DNA from: Hydrogenimonas cancrithermarum
GTDB taxonomy: Bacteria > Campylobacterota > Campylobacteria > Campylobacterales > Hydrogenimonadaceae
Direction: 5' to 3'
Assembly: GCF_030296055.1 (NCBI RefSeq)
Contig: NZ_AP027370.1
Coordinates: forward strand, 682,001 to 746,000
Length of the DNA: 64,000 nucleotides
Below are positions 8,850 to 18,479 of this stretch, piece after piece. Position numbers and translations under genes: made by a program. How positions within the stretch are numbered: position 1 is the stretch's first letter; each line of letters begins with the position of its first letter. Under the pieces are notes generated by a model. That model had not been told where the DNA came from. It saw only the letters and a program-made list of their open reading frames with translations, and did no database searches.

Positions 8850-9263
8850 ATGAAAGGGACCGCGGAACTGCTCAAAGAGCATGAACTGAAAGTGACGCCA
8901 CAGCGGTTGAAGATCATATCGATGCTCGAAAAACATGGGCATATCAATATCGAAGATCTTTATCAGGAGATGCTTAAAGAGTTTCCAAGCGTATCGCTTG
9001 CGACAATTTACAAGAATATCAATCAGATGATCGAAAACGGCCTTATCCAGGAGGTCAAACTGCCACAAGCCAAATCGGTCTACGAGCTCATCAAGGATCC
9101 GCATCTGCATATGGTATGCGATAGATGCCATAAAGTCGAAGACATCGTCATCGGCGTTGAAAAAATCATAGAAGAGGCTGAAAATTTAAGCGGCTATAAA
9201 ATCGAAGAGAGCTTCATAACTCTGCGCGGAATCTGTCCTGAGTGTCAGGCCAAATCCCGATAG
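8850..9263 (+). CDS. Fur-family transcriptional regulator (PerR or Fur)
   Basis: 137 aa from ATG 8850, chosen because GAGGGAG lies 7-13 bases upstream; an earlier in-frame ATG at 8823 lacks one. The N-terminal winged helix (LKVTPQRLKIISMLEKHGH ... PSVSLATIYKNINQM) is followed by the dimerisation/metal domain HLHMVCDRCHKVEDI and CPECQAK, the two CxxC pairs of the structural zinc site. Sequence alone does not separate PerR from Fur. The neighbours (rubrerythrin, ferritin-like protein, peroxidase) favour PerR; the Fur boxes at 517-588 show that a Fur-type regulator is used nearby. Confidence 0.88.
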   Translation: MKGTAELLKEHELKVTPQRLKIISMLEKHGHINIEDLYQEMLKEFPSVSLATIYKNINQMIENGLIQEVKLPQAKSVYELIKDPHLHMVCDRCHKVEDIVIGVEKIIEEAENLSGYKIEESFITLRGICPECQAKSR

Positions 9264-9394
9264 TACACTCCATTAGGCATTCCATTCGCATCTTCACCAT
9301 TTATCCAAAACCCTATGTGCCGAATTGCATTATGGTCGGTTCGGTTCATTGATTCGACAGGGCCGAAGAAGAAGGGGTTTGTGTAGTAAATAAA
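9264..9394. other. Spacer between fur/perR and groEL terminator
   Basis: No gene supported. The minus strand is open (SMNRTDHNAIRHIGFWI...) but the reading frame starts inside the terminator and I recognise no family; it may be the tail of a lost gene. Confidence 0.4.
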
Positions 9395-9427
9395 AAAAGG
9401 CAAGCGGGAGCATCCCGCTTGCCTTTT
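9395..9427. terminator. Strong bidirectional terminator after groEL
   Basis: A perfect 15-bp stem (AAAAGGCAAGCGGGA / TCCCGCTTGCCTTTT) with loop GCA. On the minus strand it ends in a run of seven Ts, so it terminates groES-groEL and probably also the convergent fur/perR transcript. Confidence 0.92.
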
Positions 9428-9448
9428 CATGGTGGAAATGGGCGTCGA

Positions 9449-11095
<1,647 letters not shown>

Positions 11096-11106
11096 TCACC
11101 CTCCTC

Positions 11107-11376
11107 TTATTTCAAAATTCCGAGAATGTCGTCGCTGTTGAGAATAAGCAACTCTTTTCCGTCAATGGTAATCTCTGTTCCGCTGTATTTGCCGAACACG
11201 ACTTTGTCACCCACTTTGATGTGGCCTTCCTCTTCTACTTCCGGTCCAATCGCCAGAACTTCAGCCTCCTGGGGCTTCTCTTTGGCGTTATCGGGAATGA
11301 TAATGCCGGATGCAGTTTTTTGTGGTTCATCAACACGCTCTACCAAAACTCGGTTCGCAAGTGGTTGGAAACTCAT
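11107..11376 (-). CDS. groS: Co-chaperonin GroES
   Basis: 89 aa. It begins [16 protein letters not shown] and has the mobile-loop segment [20 protein letters not shown] plus [15 protein letters not shown], as expected for the heptameric lid of GroEL. First gene of the operon. A degenerate HrcA operator-like sequence is upstream. Confidence 0.97.
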   Translation of the reverse strand: MSFQPLANRVLVERVDEPQKTASGIIIPDNAKEKPQEAEVLAIGPEVEEEGHIKVGDKVVFGKYSGTEITIDGKELLILNSDDILGILK

Positions 11377-11401
11377 TGACGCTCCTTTCGTGATGTGGAT
11401 T

Positions 11402-11428
11402 TTAGCAATTACTTTTTATAAGTGCCGA
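11402..11428. promoter_or_regulatory. Degenerate CIRCE-like element upstream of groES
   Basis: TTAGCAATT, nine bases, then AAGTGCCGA resembles the CIRCE consensus TTAGCACTC-N9-GAGTGCTAA (7 of 9 and 6 of 9 matches, correct spacing). It lies 26 bases upstream of the groES start. HrcA control is possible but the match is imperfect. Confidence 0.35.
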
Positions 11429-11586
11429 AATTTTAACCCAAAATTTTTTCTTTGTCAAGATATACATCGAATTATTTAGCTATATCGATGCACATTCTTT
11501 AGTCTTTTTGACTAAATGTTTAAACTACAATCCTCTATTCATGGCGCTCATGATATAATGTGCGAAATATTGTATACGAGGAAACG

Positions 11587-13089
11587 ATGATGAAAATATT
11601 TGTGTCGATGCTTTTTCTGCTCCTTCTACTATTTGGAGCGGCTTACGGCTTACTCTTTACCACTCCCGGGAACAACTTCCTTCAGCCGCTTCTTGAAAAA
11701 AAAATAGCTGCACAGGTACCATTGCCGACCAGGTTGGAGACATTTCTTCTTCGCCCGGATCGTTTCGAGTTTGCTCTCAAAATCGGAGACGATACGATCA
11801 TTTCCACCAAAGGTACGATGAATCTGCTGTCACAACACGTCGATGCGACTTACGACGTCGAAATCCAGGAACTTTCAAATCTTCAAAAACTCATCGGAAC
11901 CAAATTCAATGGGCCGTTCAGGACACACGGGAGCGTCAAAGGCGACAAAGAGCGGATGCAGATCGATGGCGAGAGCGATATCGCCGAAAGCGAGACGGCA
12001 TATCACCTGACACTCAAAGCGTTCAAACCCGGGGATCTGAAAGCCGATGTCGAACATCTTCATATCGAGAGGCTTCTGCATATGCTCGATCAACCCGATT
12101 ACGCCCAGGGAATCGTGAATATCAAAGCCGATATACCCAGTCTGGATATGGAAAATCTCGATGGAAAGGTGCTGACGACCATCAGAAAGGGACTTCTTCA
12201 CCCTCTTCCGATCGAGCGGGATTTCAACCTGAGCATCCCGTCCAATTTTACCTTCAAGGGTGACATAGCGACAGACCTTGAACATACCAAAGCCGTTTCC
12301 GATCTATGGTTTGTCACATCGGTTGCGAATCTGAGCGCGAAGAGACTCGCTTACGATATCAAAGAAGGAGCGCTCTCCACCGACTATACCTTGAATGTAC
12401 CCGACCTCGACAAGCTCCACTTCATCACCAATCAGCACATGAAAGGCGATATAAAAATCACCGGCGATGTCGAAACCTCCAAAAACCTGGTCCAAGCCAC
12501 AGCGCACTCCGACACATTGGGCGGCGCTTTCGATGCCCTTTATAAAAACGGAATCGCCAATGTCCAGATCAAAAACATCCAAACCGTTGCATTGACCGAC
12601 ATGCTACTCTATCCGCATATTTTCGATTCCCGTGCCAATGCGAAACTGACCTTCGATACGCTGAAACAGATAGGAACCCTCCATGCCGAGCTTCTTAACG
12701 GACAGATCCTTCCCAATAAAATGAGTTTCCTTCTTCAACAACTGGCGAATTTCGACATTACGAAAGAGGTGTATGAACGTACCATCATCGATACAAAAAT
12801 CGACAAGAAAATATTGCGGTCGGACCTCTATATGAAAAGCCGTCTGACGGAAATAAGTTCGAAAGATGGAAAGATCGATCTTGAAAATCAAACCATCGAT
12901 ACGACGCTCGACATCAAAATTCGAAAAATGATGCTGCCTGTAACGCTCGAGGGGCCACTGATGAAACCGAACATCAAAATAGATAAAAATGCTCTCTTGA
13001 AATCGAAGGCAAAAGAGGAGATCGAAAAGAAACTTCCTGAGAGCATCAAAAACTCTCCGGCGGGCGATTTGATAAAAAGCTTCTTTTGA
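11587..13089 (+). CDS. AsmA/DUF748-like envelope protein
   Basis: About 500 aa from ATG 11587 (ACGAGGAAACG ribosome site); the upstream in-frame ATG at 11560 lacks one. There is one N-terminal membrane anchor (VSMLFLLLLLFGAAYGLLF), then a long beta-rich region with short amphipathic repeats and blocks such as KADVEHLHIERLLHML and TIDTTLDIKIRKMMLPVTLEGPL-MKPNIKID. That C-terminal VTLEGPLxxPxIxID pattern is characteristic of AsmA-type proteins, which act in envelope lipid transport or assembly. The specific function is not readable. It stands alone, divergent from groES, and ends 53 bases before tRNA-Met. Confidence 0.6.
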   Translation: MMKIFVSMLFLLLLLFGAAYGLLFTTPGNNFLQPLLEKKIAAQVPLPTRLETFLLRPDRFEFALKIGDDTIISTKGTMNLLSQHVDATYDVEIQELSNLQKLIGTKFNGPFRTHGSVKGDKERMQIDGESDIAESETAYHLTLKAFKPGDLKADVEHLHIERLLHMLDQPDYAQGIVNIKADIPSLDMENLDGKVLTTIRKGLLHPLPIERDFNLSIPSNFTFKGDIATDLEHTKAVSDLWFVTSVANLSAKRLAYDIKEGALSTDYTLNVPDLDKLHFITNQHMKGDIKITGDVETSKNLVQATAHSDTLGGAFDALYKNGIANVQIKNIQTVALTDMLLYPHIFDSRANAKLTFDTLKQIGTLHAELLNGQILPNKMSFLLQQLANFDITKEVYERTIIDTKIDKKILRSDLYMKSRLTEISSKDGKIDLENQTIDTTLDIKIRKMMLPVTLEGPLMKPNIKIDKNALLKSKAKEEIEKKLPESIKNSPAGDLIKSFF

Positions 13090-13142
13090 CTCTTGACAAA
13101 TCCTCTGGGTTAGGATAAAATACCGCTCCACAAACAGAGGTT

Positions 13143-13219
13143 GGCTGGGTAGCTCAGCTGGCTAGAGCGCTGGTCTCATAAGCCGGAGGTCGGGAGTTCA
13201 AGTCTCCCCCCCGCCACCA
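13143..13219 (+). tRNA. tRNA-Met (CAT anticodon, elongator type)
   Basis: A full cloverleaf is visible: acceptor GGCTGGG, D arm GCTC...GAGC, anticodon stem CTGGT/GCCGG with loop CTCATAA, T arm GGGAG-TTCAAGT-CTCCC, acceptor CCCCGCC, discriminator A and encoded CCA. The anticodon stem lacks the three G-C pairs of an initiator. tRNA-Ile2 (lysidine-modified CAT) is not fully excluded. The acceptor has one T4:C69 mismatch. The 3' part is the attachment site of the integrated element. Confidence 0.93.
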
Positions 13220-13220
13220 T
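13171..13220 (+). repeat. attL: 50-bp direct repeat, 3' part of tRNA-Met
   Basis: The 50 bases from the anticodon stem to one base past the CCA end are repeated exactly at 22077-22126. The repeat bounds a segment whose last gene is a tyrosine integrase, so it is the tRNA-side attachment site. Confidence 0.93.
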
Positions 13221-13289
13221 ACTTCAAGTCCTAAATTCAGTGATTTCAATCCTATTCTTTCAACTCTGATTTCGTTTAAGTTTTCTCTA

Positions 13290-13312
13290 GGTGACACTTT
13301 GGGTGACACTTT
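13290..13312 (+). repeat. Left pair of GGTGACAC repeats (putative integrase arm sites)
   Basis: GGTGACACTTT occurs at 13290 and GGTGACACTTT again at 13302, 12 bp apart, about 70 bp inside attL. The same octamer pair with the same spacing and orientation lies near attR (21952, 21964). Confidence 0.6.
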
Positions 13313-13423
13313 CAAGATTTTCTACTGATTTTCTTTCGGACAAGCAATGCAGAGTCCACGCAGTGGAAAGTATTGATTCAACAAACGCAGTGCGTTAGTC
13401 TTCTCCACTCTTCCACGTTCTGT

Positions 13424-13960
13424 TCAATAGTGGTACTCGTAGATGTCACCGTCATATTCGCGGTAGCATCCTTCGTACTCCAGATCTCTTGCAATACCCT
13501 CGTAATCGATATGATTGGCGATAAGTGCTGGGATATTATCAAGGTTATAGCTTTCCTGGATCAGGTTATAAGCGACATCCTCCATCTCCTGACCTTCGTG
13601 GATGATTACTTCATCGGAACTGGCGATAGCGTCGTCAATATCGAGTGATATACCTTGATCCAGGAGAAACCGAACTGCTTTGAGCTGATATGGCTGGAGT
13701 TCGGAGAGTTTTTGAACTTGATCGTTCAGTTCGAAGAGGTTTGCGTACTCTTCCACGTCAAGCACCTGCTCTTCTTCCCATTCGTAGTCTGTTATGAAAT
13801 ACTCCTCGTGATCTTCCGTCTTACAAACGGTTTCACCCTCGTTCAGCACTTCTGAAATCGTATGTGAGAGCTCAAAAGAGGTCAGTGGCAGTTCGATCCA
13901 TTTCCCACCCCAATGTCCTTCGTTGTACGCCTGCAAGTCTGTAAGATAGACTTTTAACAT
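13424..13960 (-). CDS. ardA: Antirestriction protein ArdA
   Basis: 178 aa from ATG 13960, chosen because GGAGG lies 6-10 bases upstream; a longer frame to 14047 has no ribosome site. The opening VYLTDLQAYNEGHWGGKWIEL is the ArdA signature. It is very acidic throughout (DYEWEEEQ, EYDGDIYEYHY), as expected for a DNA mimic that blocks type I restriction enzymes. It lies next to the left end of the integrated element, where early expression would help entry into a new host. Confidence 0.92.
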   Translation of the reverse strand: MLKVYLTDLQAYNEGHWGGKWIELPLTSFELSHTISEVLNEGETVCKTEDHEEYFITDYEWEEEQVLDVEEYANLFELNDQVQKLSELQPYQLKAVRFLLDQGISLDIDDAIASSDEVIIHEGQEMEDVAYNLIQESYNLDNIPALIANHIDYEGIARDLEYEGCYREYDGDIYEYHY

Positions 13961-14180
13961 GATTACCTCCTGTGATTTGGATTCATCACTAGAAAGGAAC
14001 CAGATAGGAGAGATGTCAGTGGCGGTGTTCGGGGTACTATACTCCAAGGGTGTGGAAAGAGGTGTAAAGAATCCTTTGGGTGTGAATACCCCGGGGCATT
14101 CCGAAAGTATCGGGACTGTGAGTTAATACTGAGGTCGTAAGTCTGTGAAGATTTTTTGAAAAAAGTTTCGGAAGATCATC

Positions 14181-14399
14181 TATACAACCAACATCATCGA
14201 ATCGGTCCACCGGCAATCAGGAAACTGAACAAAAACCAAGGGAGCCTTTTCGAATGAAAATAGCCTGCTGAAACTGCTTTATATGGGCATCTAGAATGCC
14301 AAGAAGAAGTGGTCCAAGCCCATCGCCAACTGGAATCTGACACTGTCCCAGCTGGCCATCATCTACGAAGGCAGGCTTGACGGGGTATTGGAGCTTTGA
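14181..14399 (+). pseudogene. Relic of an IS256-family (Mutator-type) transposase C-terminus
   Basis: Translation gives YTTNIIESVHRQ, then (after compensating indels and an in-frame TGA) TKTKGAFSNENSLLKLLYMGI, a TAG, then NAKKKWSKPIANWNLTLSQL and EGRLDGVLEL followed by a stop. These are the conserved last 70 residues of IS256-type transposases. Two in-frame stops and no N-terminal part make it dead. About 240 bases after it hold no gene. Confidence 0.82.
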
Positions 14400-14636
14400 T
14401 ATGATTTCGGTCTACTGGATCCTGACACAAAATTCTGAACAGCCTCGCAGTATTCACAACCTCTTTACAAACCATCTCGCCTTCTCTGTTGTCTTTTCTT
14501 TCGTCTCATGGATGCCGGGCCATAATTGATGGTCGACGGTGAGTTCGATGAAGAGCCTGAAGTCGTCTATAACGAAATTCTTCCGAAACTAGGCGTAGCT
14601 ATTCTCCCTAATTGCTTTCGTCAACTGATACAGACA
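14400..14636. other. Non-coding remnant downstream of the transposase relic
   Basis: No open frame with recognisable content. It probably includes the former right end of the insertion sequence; no clear partner inverted repeat is visible. Confidence 0.4.
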
Positions 14637-15719
14637 TCACCCATTAGGACCATACGGGGAATCTTTAGGTAATAGATACCACGGTGTTGGCGTTACGGGG
14701 TACTGAACTACAATCTTCATGTCCTTGTAACAATATATGCCTTTTCCTGTCTCGTGGGTACTCCCTCCAAGAAAAGTGGCGGTCCAGCCCCGCGCGATAT
14801 AAAAGATTTTTCTTACTTTGTAACTCCCTTTGTTTTCTCGAAATTCGTTCAATGCTTTTTCAACAAAGGGGAGCCCAGTCGCGATCTGCAGTTTTTCCAC
14901 AATGATCGATGCGTCGAGATTGACAAAATCGAAGTCGTACGCACTCAGTTTTTTGTAGACATTGGGCAGTAGATCCCGCTCCATGGGAGAGTCCCAGTGT
15001 TTGCACTGCACAAGATCCAGGGTGCGGTTTTTGGGCGAAATGTAGACCAGGTCGACCCCTTTGTCTTCAAAGCCCCTGATTTGACCATTGTAAATGACAA
15101 GTCCGCCGTTTTTTTCGTGGTGGAGCCCAATGAACAGTTCGTAATTTTTCCCCTTCTCAAGCGGATGGGGTGCGGCGGCGATTTGGGGATCGGCGGCCAC
15201 TTTGAGGCCGTGGACGATTTCTGCGAAAATAACAATCGGCATTTGTATTATGGCAACGAGGATTTCCAGCAAGGATTTATCGTCCGGTTTTTTTCTTGGG
15301 GGCGGCAGGCAGGGTAGCCCCTGGCTCCAAAAATCATCCGTCTCGAGCAGACGGGCTATCCGGAACTCGAGCTGCTCCGCCTTTAGCCGAAACAGAATCT
15401 CCATCGTGTCCGTGTCGTCATCTTTCATCCTGGCGTATAGTGCCGCTATTTTTTTCGCATCCCTGTTGCCATAATGGACCGTCAGTTGCTGTTCGATATC
15501 GTCGAGGACCGCATCCATGTCTCGGCCACTCTTTTCTGACCCACGGACAGCGGATCGGCGAAGGAAGTCTATGCGTTTTTGGGTTCGGTACCGAAGCCAG
15601 CCCAGGCCAAGATCCTCGTTTTTTGCGGCGGCGTCCGTCCCGTGCCACCGAAGGAGTGCCTCGAGGGTACGTTCAAACTCATTAACCTGTTTCGCGAGAA
15701 GATTCAAAATATGCTCCAT
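14637..15719 (-). CDS. Mrr-like restriction endonuclease-fold protein
   Basis: 360 aa. The first 130 residues are charged and helical. A hydrophobic segment (LLEILVAIIQMPIVIFAEIVHG) follows near residues 150-170. The C-terminal half has a PD-(D/E)xK nuclease core: GFEDKGVDLVYISPKNRTLDLVQCKHW gives the G-x-D then QxK catalytic pattern of Mrr-type enzymes. These cut modified or foreign DNA. The predicted membrane segment is unusual for Mrr and could anchor it. The start is uncertain because no clear ribosome site precedes ATG 15719; the frame begins inside an SRAP relic. Confidence 0.6.
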   Translation of the reverse strand: MEHILNLLAKQVNEFERTLEALLRWHGTDAAAKNEDLGLGWLRYRTQKRIDFLRRSAVRGSEKSGRDMDAVLDDIEQQLTVHYGNRDAKKIAALYARMKDDDTDTMEILFRLKAEQLEFRIARLLETDDFWSQGLPCLPPPRKKPDDKSLLEILVAIIQMPIVIFAEIVHGLKVAADPQIAAAPHPLEKGKNYELFIGLHHEKNGGLVIYNGQIRGFEDKGVDLVYISPKNRTLDLVQCKHWDSPMERDLLPNVYKKLSAYDFDFVNLDASIIVEKLQIATGLPFVEKALNEFRENKGSYKVRKIFYIARGWTATFLGGSTHETGKGIYCYKDMKIVVQYPVTPTPWYLLPKDSPYGPNG

Positions 15720-15846
15720 AGTTTAATTTTTAGTCTAAAAAGCGGATGGAGTCTGAGTACGGCCGTATCCCTCAATGTTTCGTCAAGCCAGAGCCGTGCA
15801 TCTTCCAGTTTCAGTATGACGGGTATCCGATCGTGGATGGGTTTCT
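15704..15846 (-). pseudogene. C-terminal relic of an SRAP (YedK/HMCES-like) gene
   Basis: Minus-strand translation reads KPIHDRIPVILKLEDARLW followed by LDETLRDTAVLRLHPLF, matching the C-terminal motif of SOS-response-associated peptidases (IHDRMPVIL...W). Nothing of the N-terminus, including the catalytic Cys2, is present. It runs into the start of the nuclease gene. A longer SRAP relic lies at 17083-17788. Confidence 0.75.
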
Positions 15847-15977
15847 ATCAGGGAGTATTCGAATTTTTATGTTATACGGAAAAGTTCATGAAAATTCAGC
15901 AGGAGTGACATAAAAATTCTAACACTCCCATGATACTAATACAACTTATACAATTTTATGAAACAACGTGCTTAAAC

Positions 15978-16829
15978 CTAAAAAGGGGGTAGATTATTTT
16001 CTTGCATTATTTTGTCTGACCATAGGTATAATTCTTGCATATTTCTTAATTCATCTTGATCATTTTTTACAAAACCTTGTTCGATTGCTGTTTTTTTATT
16101 TTTTAGCCACGATTTTAATAAACTATTTAAATATGGAATATTTTCTGTTTCTATTTCTCCATCACTACCTACAAGTTCGCCTATTTTGTGACCAAGCCAT
16201 ATTGAATATTCATTGGCTGATTCTCCATCCCCATTATCAGCTGCTAGTGACATCCAGTCGAGAATACTTGCATCATCAACTTCTACACCTTCCTCTTTCA
16301 TTACCATTAATGAATACCACATTGCTATTTGAGCATATACATTACCATTATCAGCGATTTCAGACAATTCTTTTAACGAATATTTCATGATTAAATTTTT
16401 TATTTGTTCATCACGGGAATATTCTTCTTTCTGGTATTTCCCAAGTTTATACATTTTCATTACAAAATCTATTACTTCCCGACGAAAACTTCCAGCCAAG
16501 TGTTTATCATGCAGCAAAGCAATACTATATTTATTCATTATATTTTGTGCTTTCTCTGCAGATGCAGACATTTCTCTATTTATAGAACCTCTAAATTCTT
16601 CTATATGAATACCACTTTGTATAGCAAACAAGGATGAGTCTTTATCACCACGTGATGCAGCATCTAATTCGGCCAAAATAAATTCCAATGCAATGTTTTT
16701 ATTTCCACCTAAATGTTTAGTTAATACTAATGCTGCTTCCTCAGCTGCTTTATGAAATCCAACTTCTTTAATTAATTCAGTAAGGGGATTATCAGAAGTC
16801 TTTTTTTTACCAAAATTAAAAAATCCCAT
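15978..16829 (-). CDS. Hypothetical protein with Sel1/TPR-like helical repeats
   Basis: 283 aa, AT-rich and with codon use unlike the flanking chromosome. It starts with a basic MGFFNFGKKK and is helical throughout. Stretches such as GNVYAQIAMWYSLMVMKEEG and DWMSLAADNGDGESANEYSIWLG look like Sel1-type repeats (A-W/Y spacing), a protein-interaction fold. An AAGGATAT ribosome site precedes ATG 16829. No enzymatic motif is seen. Placement between two SRAP relics in the island suggests a recent accessory cargo gene. Confidence 0.55.
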   Translation of the reverse strand: MGFFNFGKKKTSDNPLTELIKEVGFHKAAEEAALVLTKHLGGNKNIALEFILAELDAASRGDKDSSLFAIQSGIHIEEFRGSINREMSASAEKAQNIMNKYSIALLHDKHLAGSFRREVIDFVMKMYKLGKYQKEEYSRDEQIKNLIMKYSLKELSEIADNGNVYAQIAMWYSLMVMKEEGVEVDDASILDWMSLAADNGDGESANEYSIWLGHKIGELVGSDGEIETENIPYLNSLLKSWLKNKKTAIEQGFVKNDQDELRNMQELYLWSDKIMQENNLPPF

Positions 16830-16843
16830 TATAATATCCTTTT

Positions 16844-16985
16844 TTATTTATATGTGCCATCCGGCGTCAAATTGGATGATAATCCACCTGTATATGAACC
16901 ACTTGGTGGAATAGTCACATTATTGTCACTAACATAATGACCATCTGTAGTTAAGGTCAATCTTCCATCCCAACCCTGTTACAGT
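16844..16985 (-). pseudogene. C-terminal fragment of an unidentified gene
   Basis: On the minus strand one frame reads WDGRLTLTTDGHYVSDNNV then TIPPSGSYTGGLSSNLTPDG and stops at 16844. Further upstream the sense-looking sequence TYTVTGLGW is in another frame. This looks like the frameshifted tail of a secreted or surface protein rich in Thr, Ser and Gly. The family is not recognised. Confidence 0.4.
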
Positions 16986-17082
16986 ATAAGTTGATATATA
17001 CAAGATAGCAGTTATTATATTCCTAAATCCTTTTTTTCATTTTTTCATTGAATGTTTTTTTACAAAGATATGAATACTAACA

Positions 17083-17788
17083 TTATTGTCTTAAATTAAT
17101 ATCAACAAATATATTATTGTTTAAAGGCAGTATACATCGCTTACCATTATATTGCGAGCCATTGTATAAAAATATAACTGGCCAATCTTCCAGATAATCA
17201 TCTTCGATAGGTTTCATTAGCGGTCTCAAAACAAAAGAATCTCTCACTGTCTCGACTAACCACAGTCAAACGTCTTCTGGCTTTATAATAAGCGGCATTC
17301 GATCGTGGATGGGTTTTATAATCTCGTATCGTACAGCTTTTAATGATCTCATCGTCTTCATGCCACTCGTCCCAAATACCGGCAAGCAATAGATAGGATT
17401 TCTCCCTGGCTCTGAAGTACCAGGGCTGTTTCGTTTTGGAGCCGGGGATCTTCTGCCATTTTCGTAGAAGCCGTTGACGGGAATCAGACAGCGACGATAT
17501 TTGAAGGATGAGGCATAGGCGGGTCTCCTGGCCACATCTTCGGCCCTGGCGTTAATCATTGAGTATTTGGTGTTTTTCTCATTTACCCAATGTGGGATAA
17601 GCCCCCCAGTGCATGGGGTAGAGAATGCCGTGTTCATTATGCTCGTACCAGACTGGCAAATCTGTGGATGGCGGAACATTGTACCCCAGGGTATCGTAAA
17701 CGATATGGTCTTCGACATTGCCCTCGTAATATTTTCTGACGTCTTCTTTGACTGATTCGAGATCGTACATATCCACTCTGCCGCACAT
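17083..17788 (-). pseudogene. Frameshifted SRAP (YedK/HMCES-like) gene
   Basis: The gene starts MCGRVDMYDLESVKED at 17788 with catalytic Cys2 intact. A frameshift near 17600 leads to IPHWVNEKNTKYSMINARAE and CLIPVNGFYEN. Further frame changes give LAGIWDEWHEDDE, and then IIKPIHDRMPLIIKPEDV followed by TGA and LWLVETVRDSFVLRPLMKPI. All conserved SRAP blocks (Cys2, N-A-R-E, GFYEW, IHDRMP) are present in order, but at least three frame changes and one stop make it non-functional. SRAP proteins crosslink abasic sites in single-stranded DNA and are common on phages and islands. Confidence 0.85.
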
Positions 17789-18479
17789 CGGTCGTATCTC
17801 CAAAGTTGATTGTCATAGTACAGCGCGAGACGAATTAGTCTTTAGACTCCCTTTAGTCGAAATCCACGGCAATTCATAGTTTAGCATTTAGGTTCTGGAA
17901 TTTTGGATGAGTAGGAAAATCTGTGTGAAACTCCCGTGGGTCAGGCATTCAAAAAATTTGGAGTGGAATGATAGGCTTTAGGGTCTCTTTAGATTCGGCC
18001 AATATGCCAATAATTTAGGTTTGGCCAAAAAGCACTGCACTTCGATACTCACGACTTCCATGCCGCATCTGCATCGAGCAGGCTAGTCACTCCGTGACTG
18101 GCGCCTTCTCGACGTAGCTGCTCCACTTCAGCCGTTTCGTATCTAGACAGTACTTTTCAGCCAAACATAGCGGGTTATACCGTCCGAACAAAATGAATGA
18201 GGATGAGACGATGAGCAGTAAGTGACGCCCGTCAGGAGCACGGAGTGCCCAAGGGCGAACGTCTGCGAAGAGTCGAAGAGTCGTGAATGAAGTGAGAGGC
18301 GGTATAGCTCAATTATAATAGTAATAGGGGGCTATTTGTTGTGAATCTTGTGCAACCACCGATATATTAGGAATCTATAAATAGAATTCTATAAAATATT
18401 CAGATTATTCATTATTCAGTTGCACAAGATTCCCAGGTATCCGCCATCCATGCAAGATTCCCAATAGTATCACTACTAG
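17789..18479. other. 690-bp non-coding region of the island, with palindromes
   Basis: No gene supported. It contains a hairpin AGTCAC-TCC-GTGACT (18085-18099), a 10-bp palindrome TAGAATTCTA (18382-18391) and a 14-bp inverted repeat at 18343-18432 immediately downstream of the RepA-like gene. It is locally very AT-rich at 18360-18420. Confidence 0.5.
18343..18432. repeat. Exact 14-bp inverted repeat flanking an AT-rich spacer
   Basis: GAATCTTGTGCAAC (18343-18356) and its exact complement GTTGCACAAGATTC (18419-18432) enclose 62 bases that are nearly all A and T and hold the palindrome TAGAATTCTA. The position right after the RepA-like ATPase makes it a candidate replication origin or operator. 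Confidence 0.5.

Noticed and set aside
9245-9430. 61-aa minus-strand frame after fur/perR
   Set aside because: Begins inside the groEL terminator, lacks a ribosome site, and no family was recognised.
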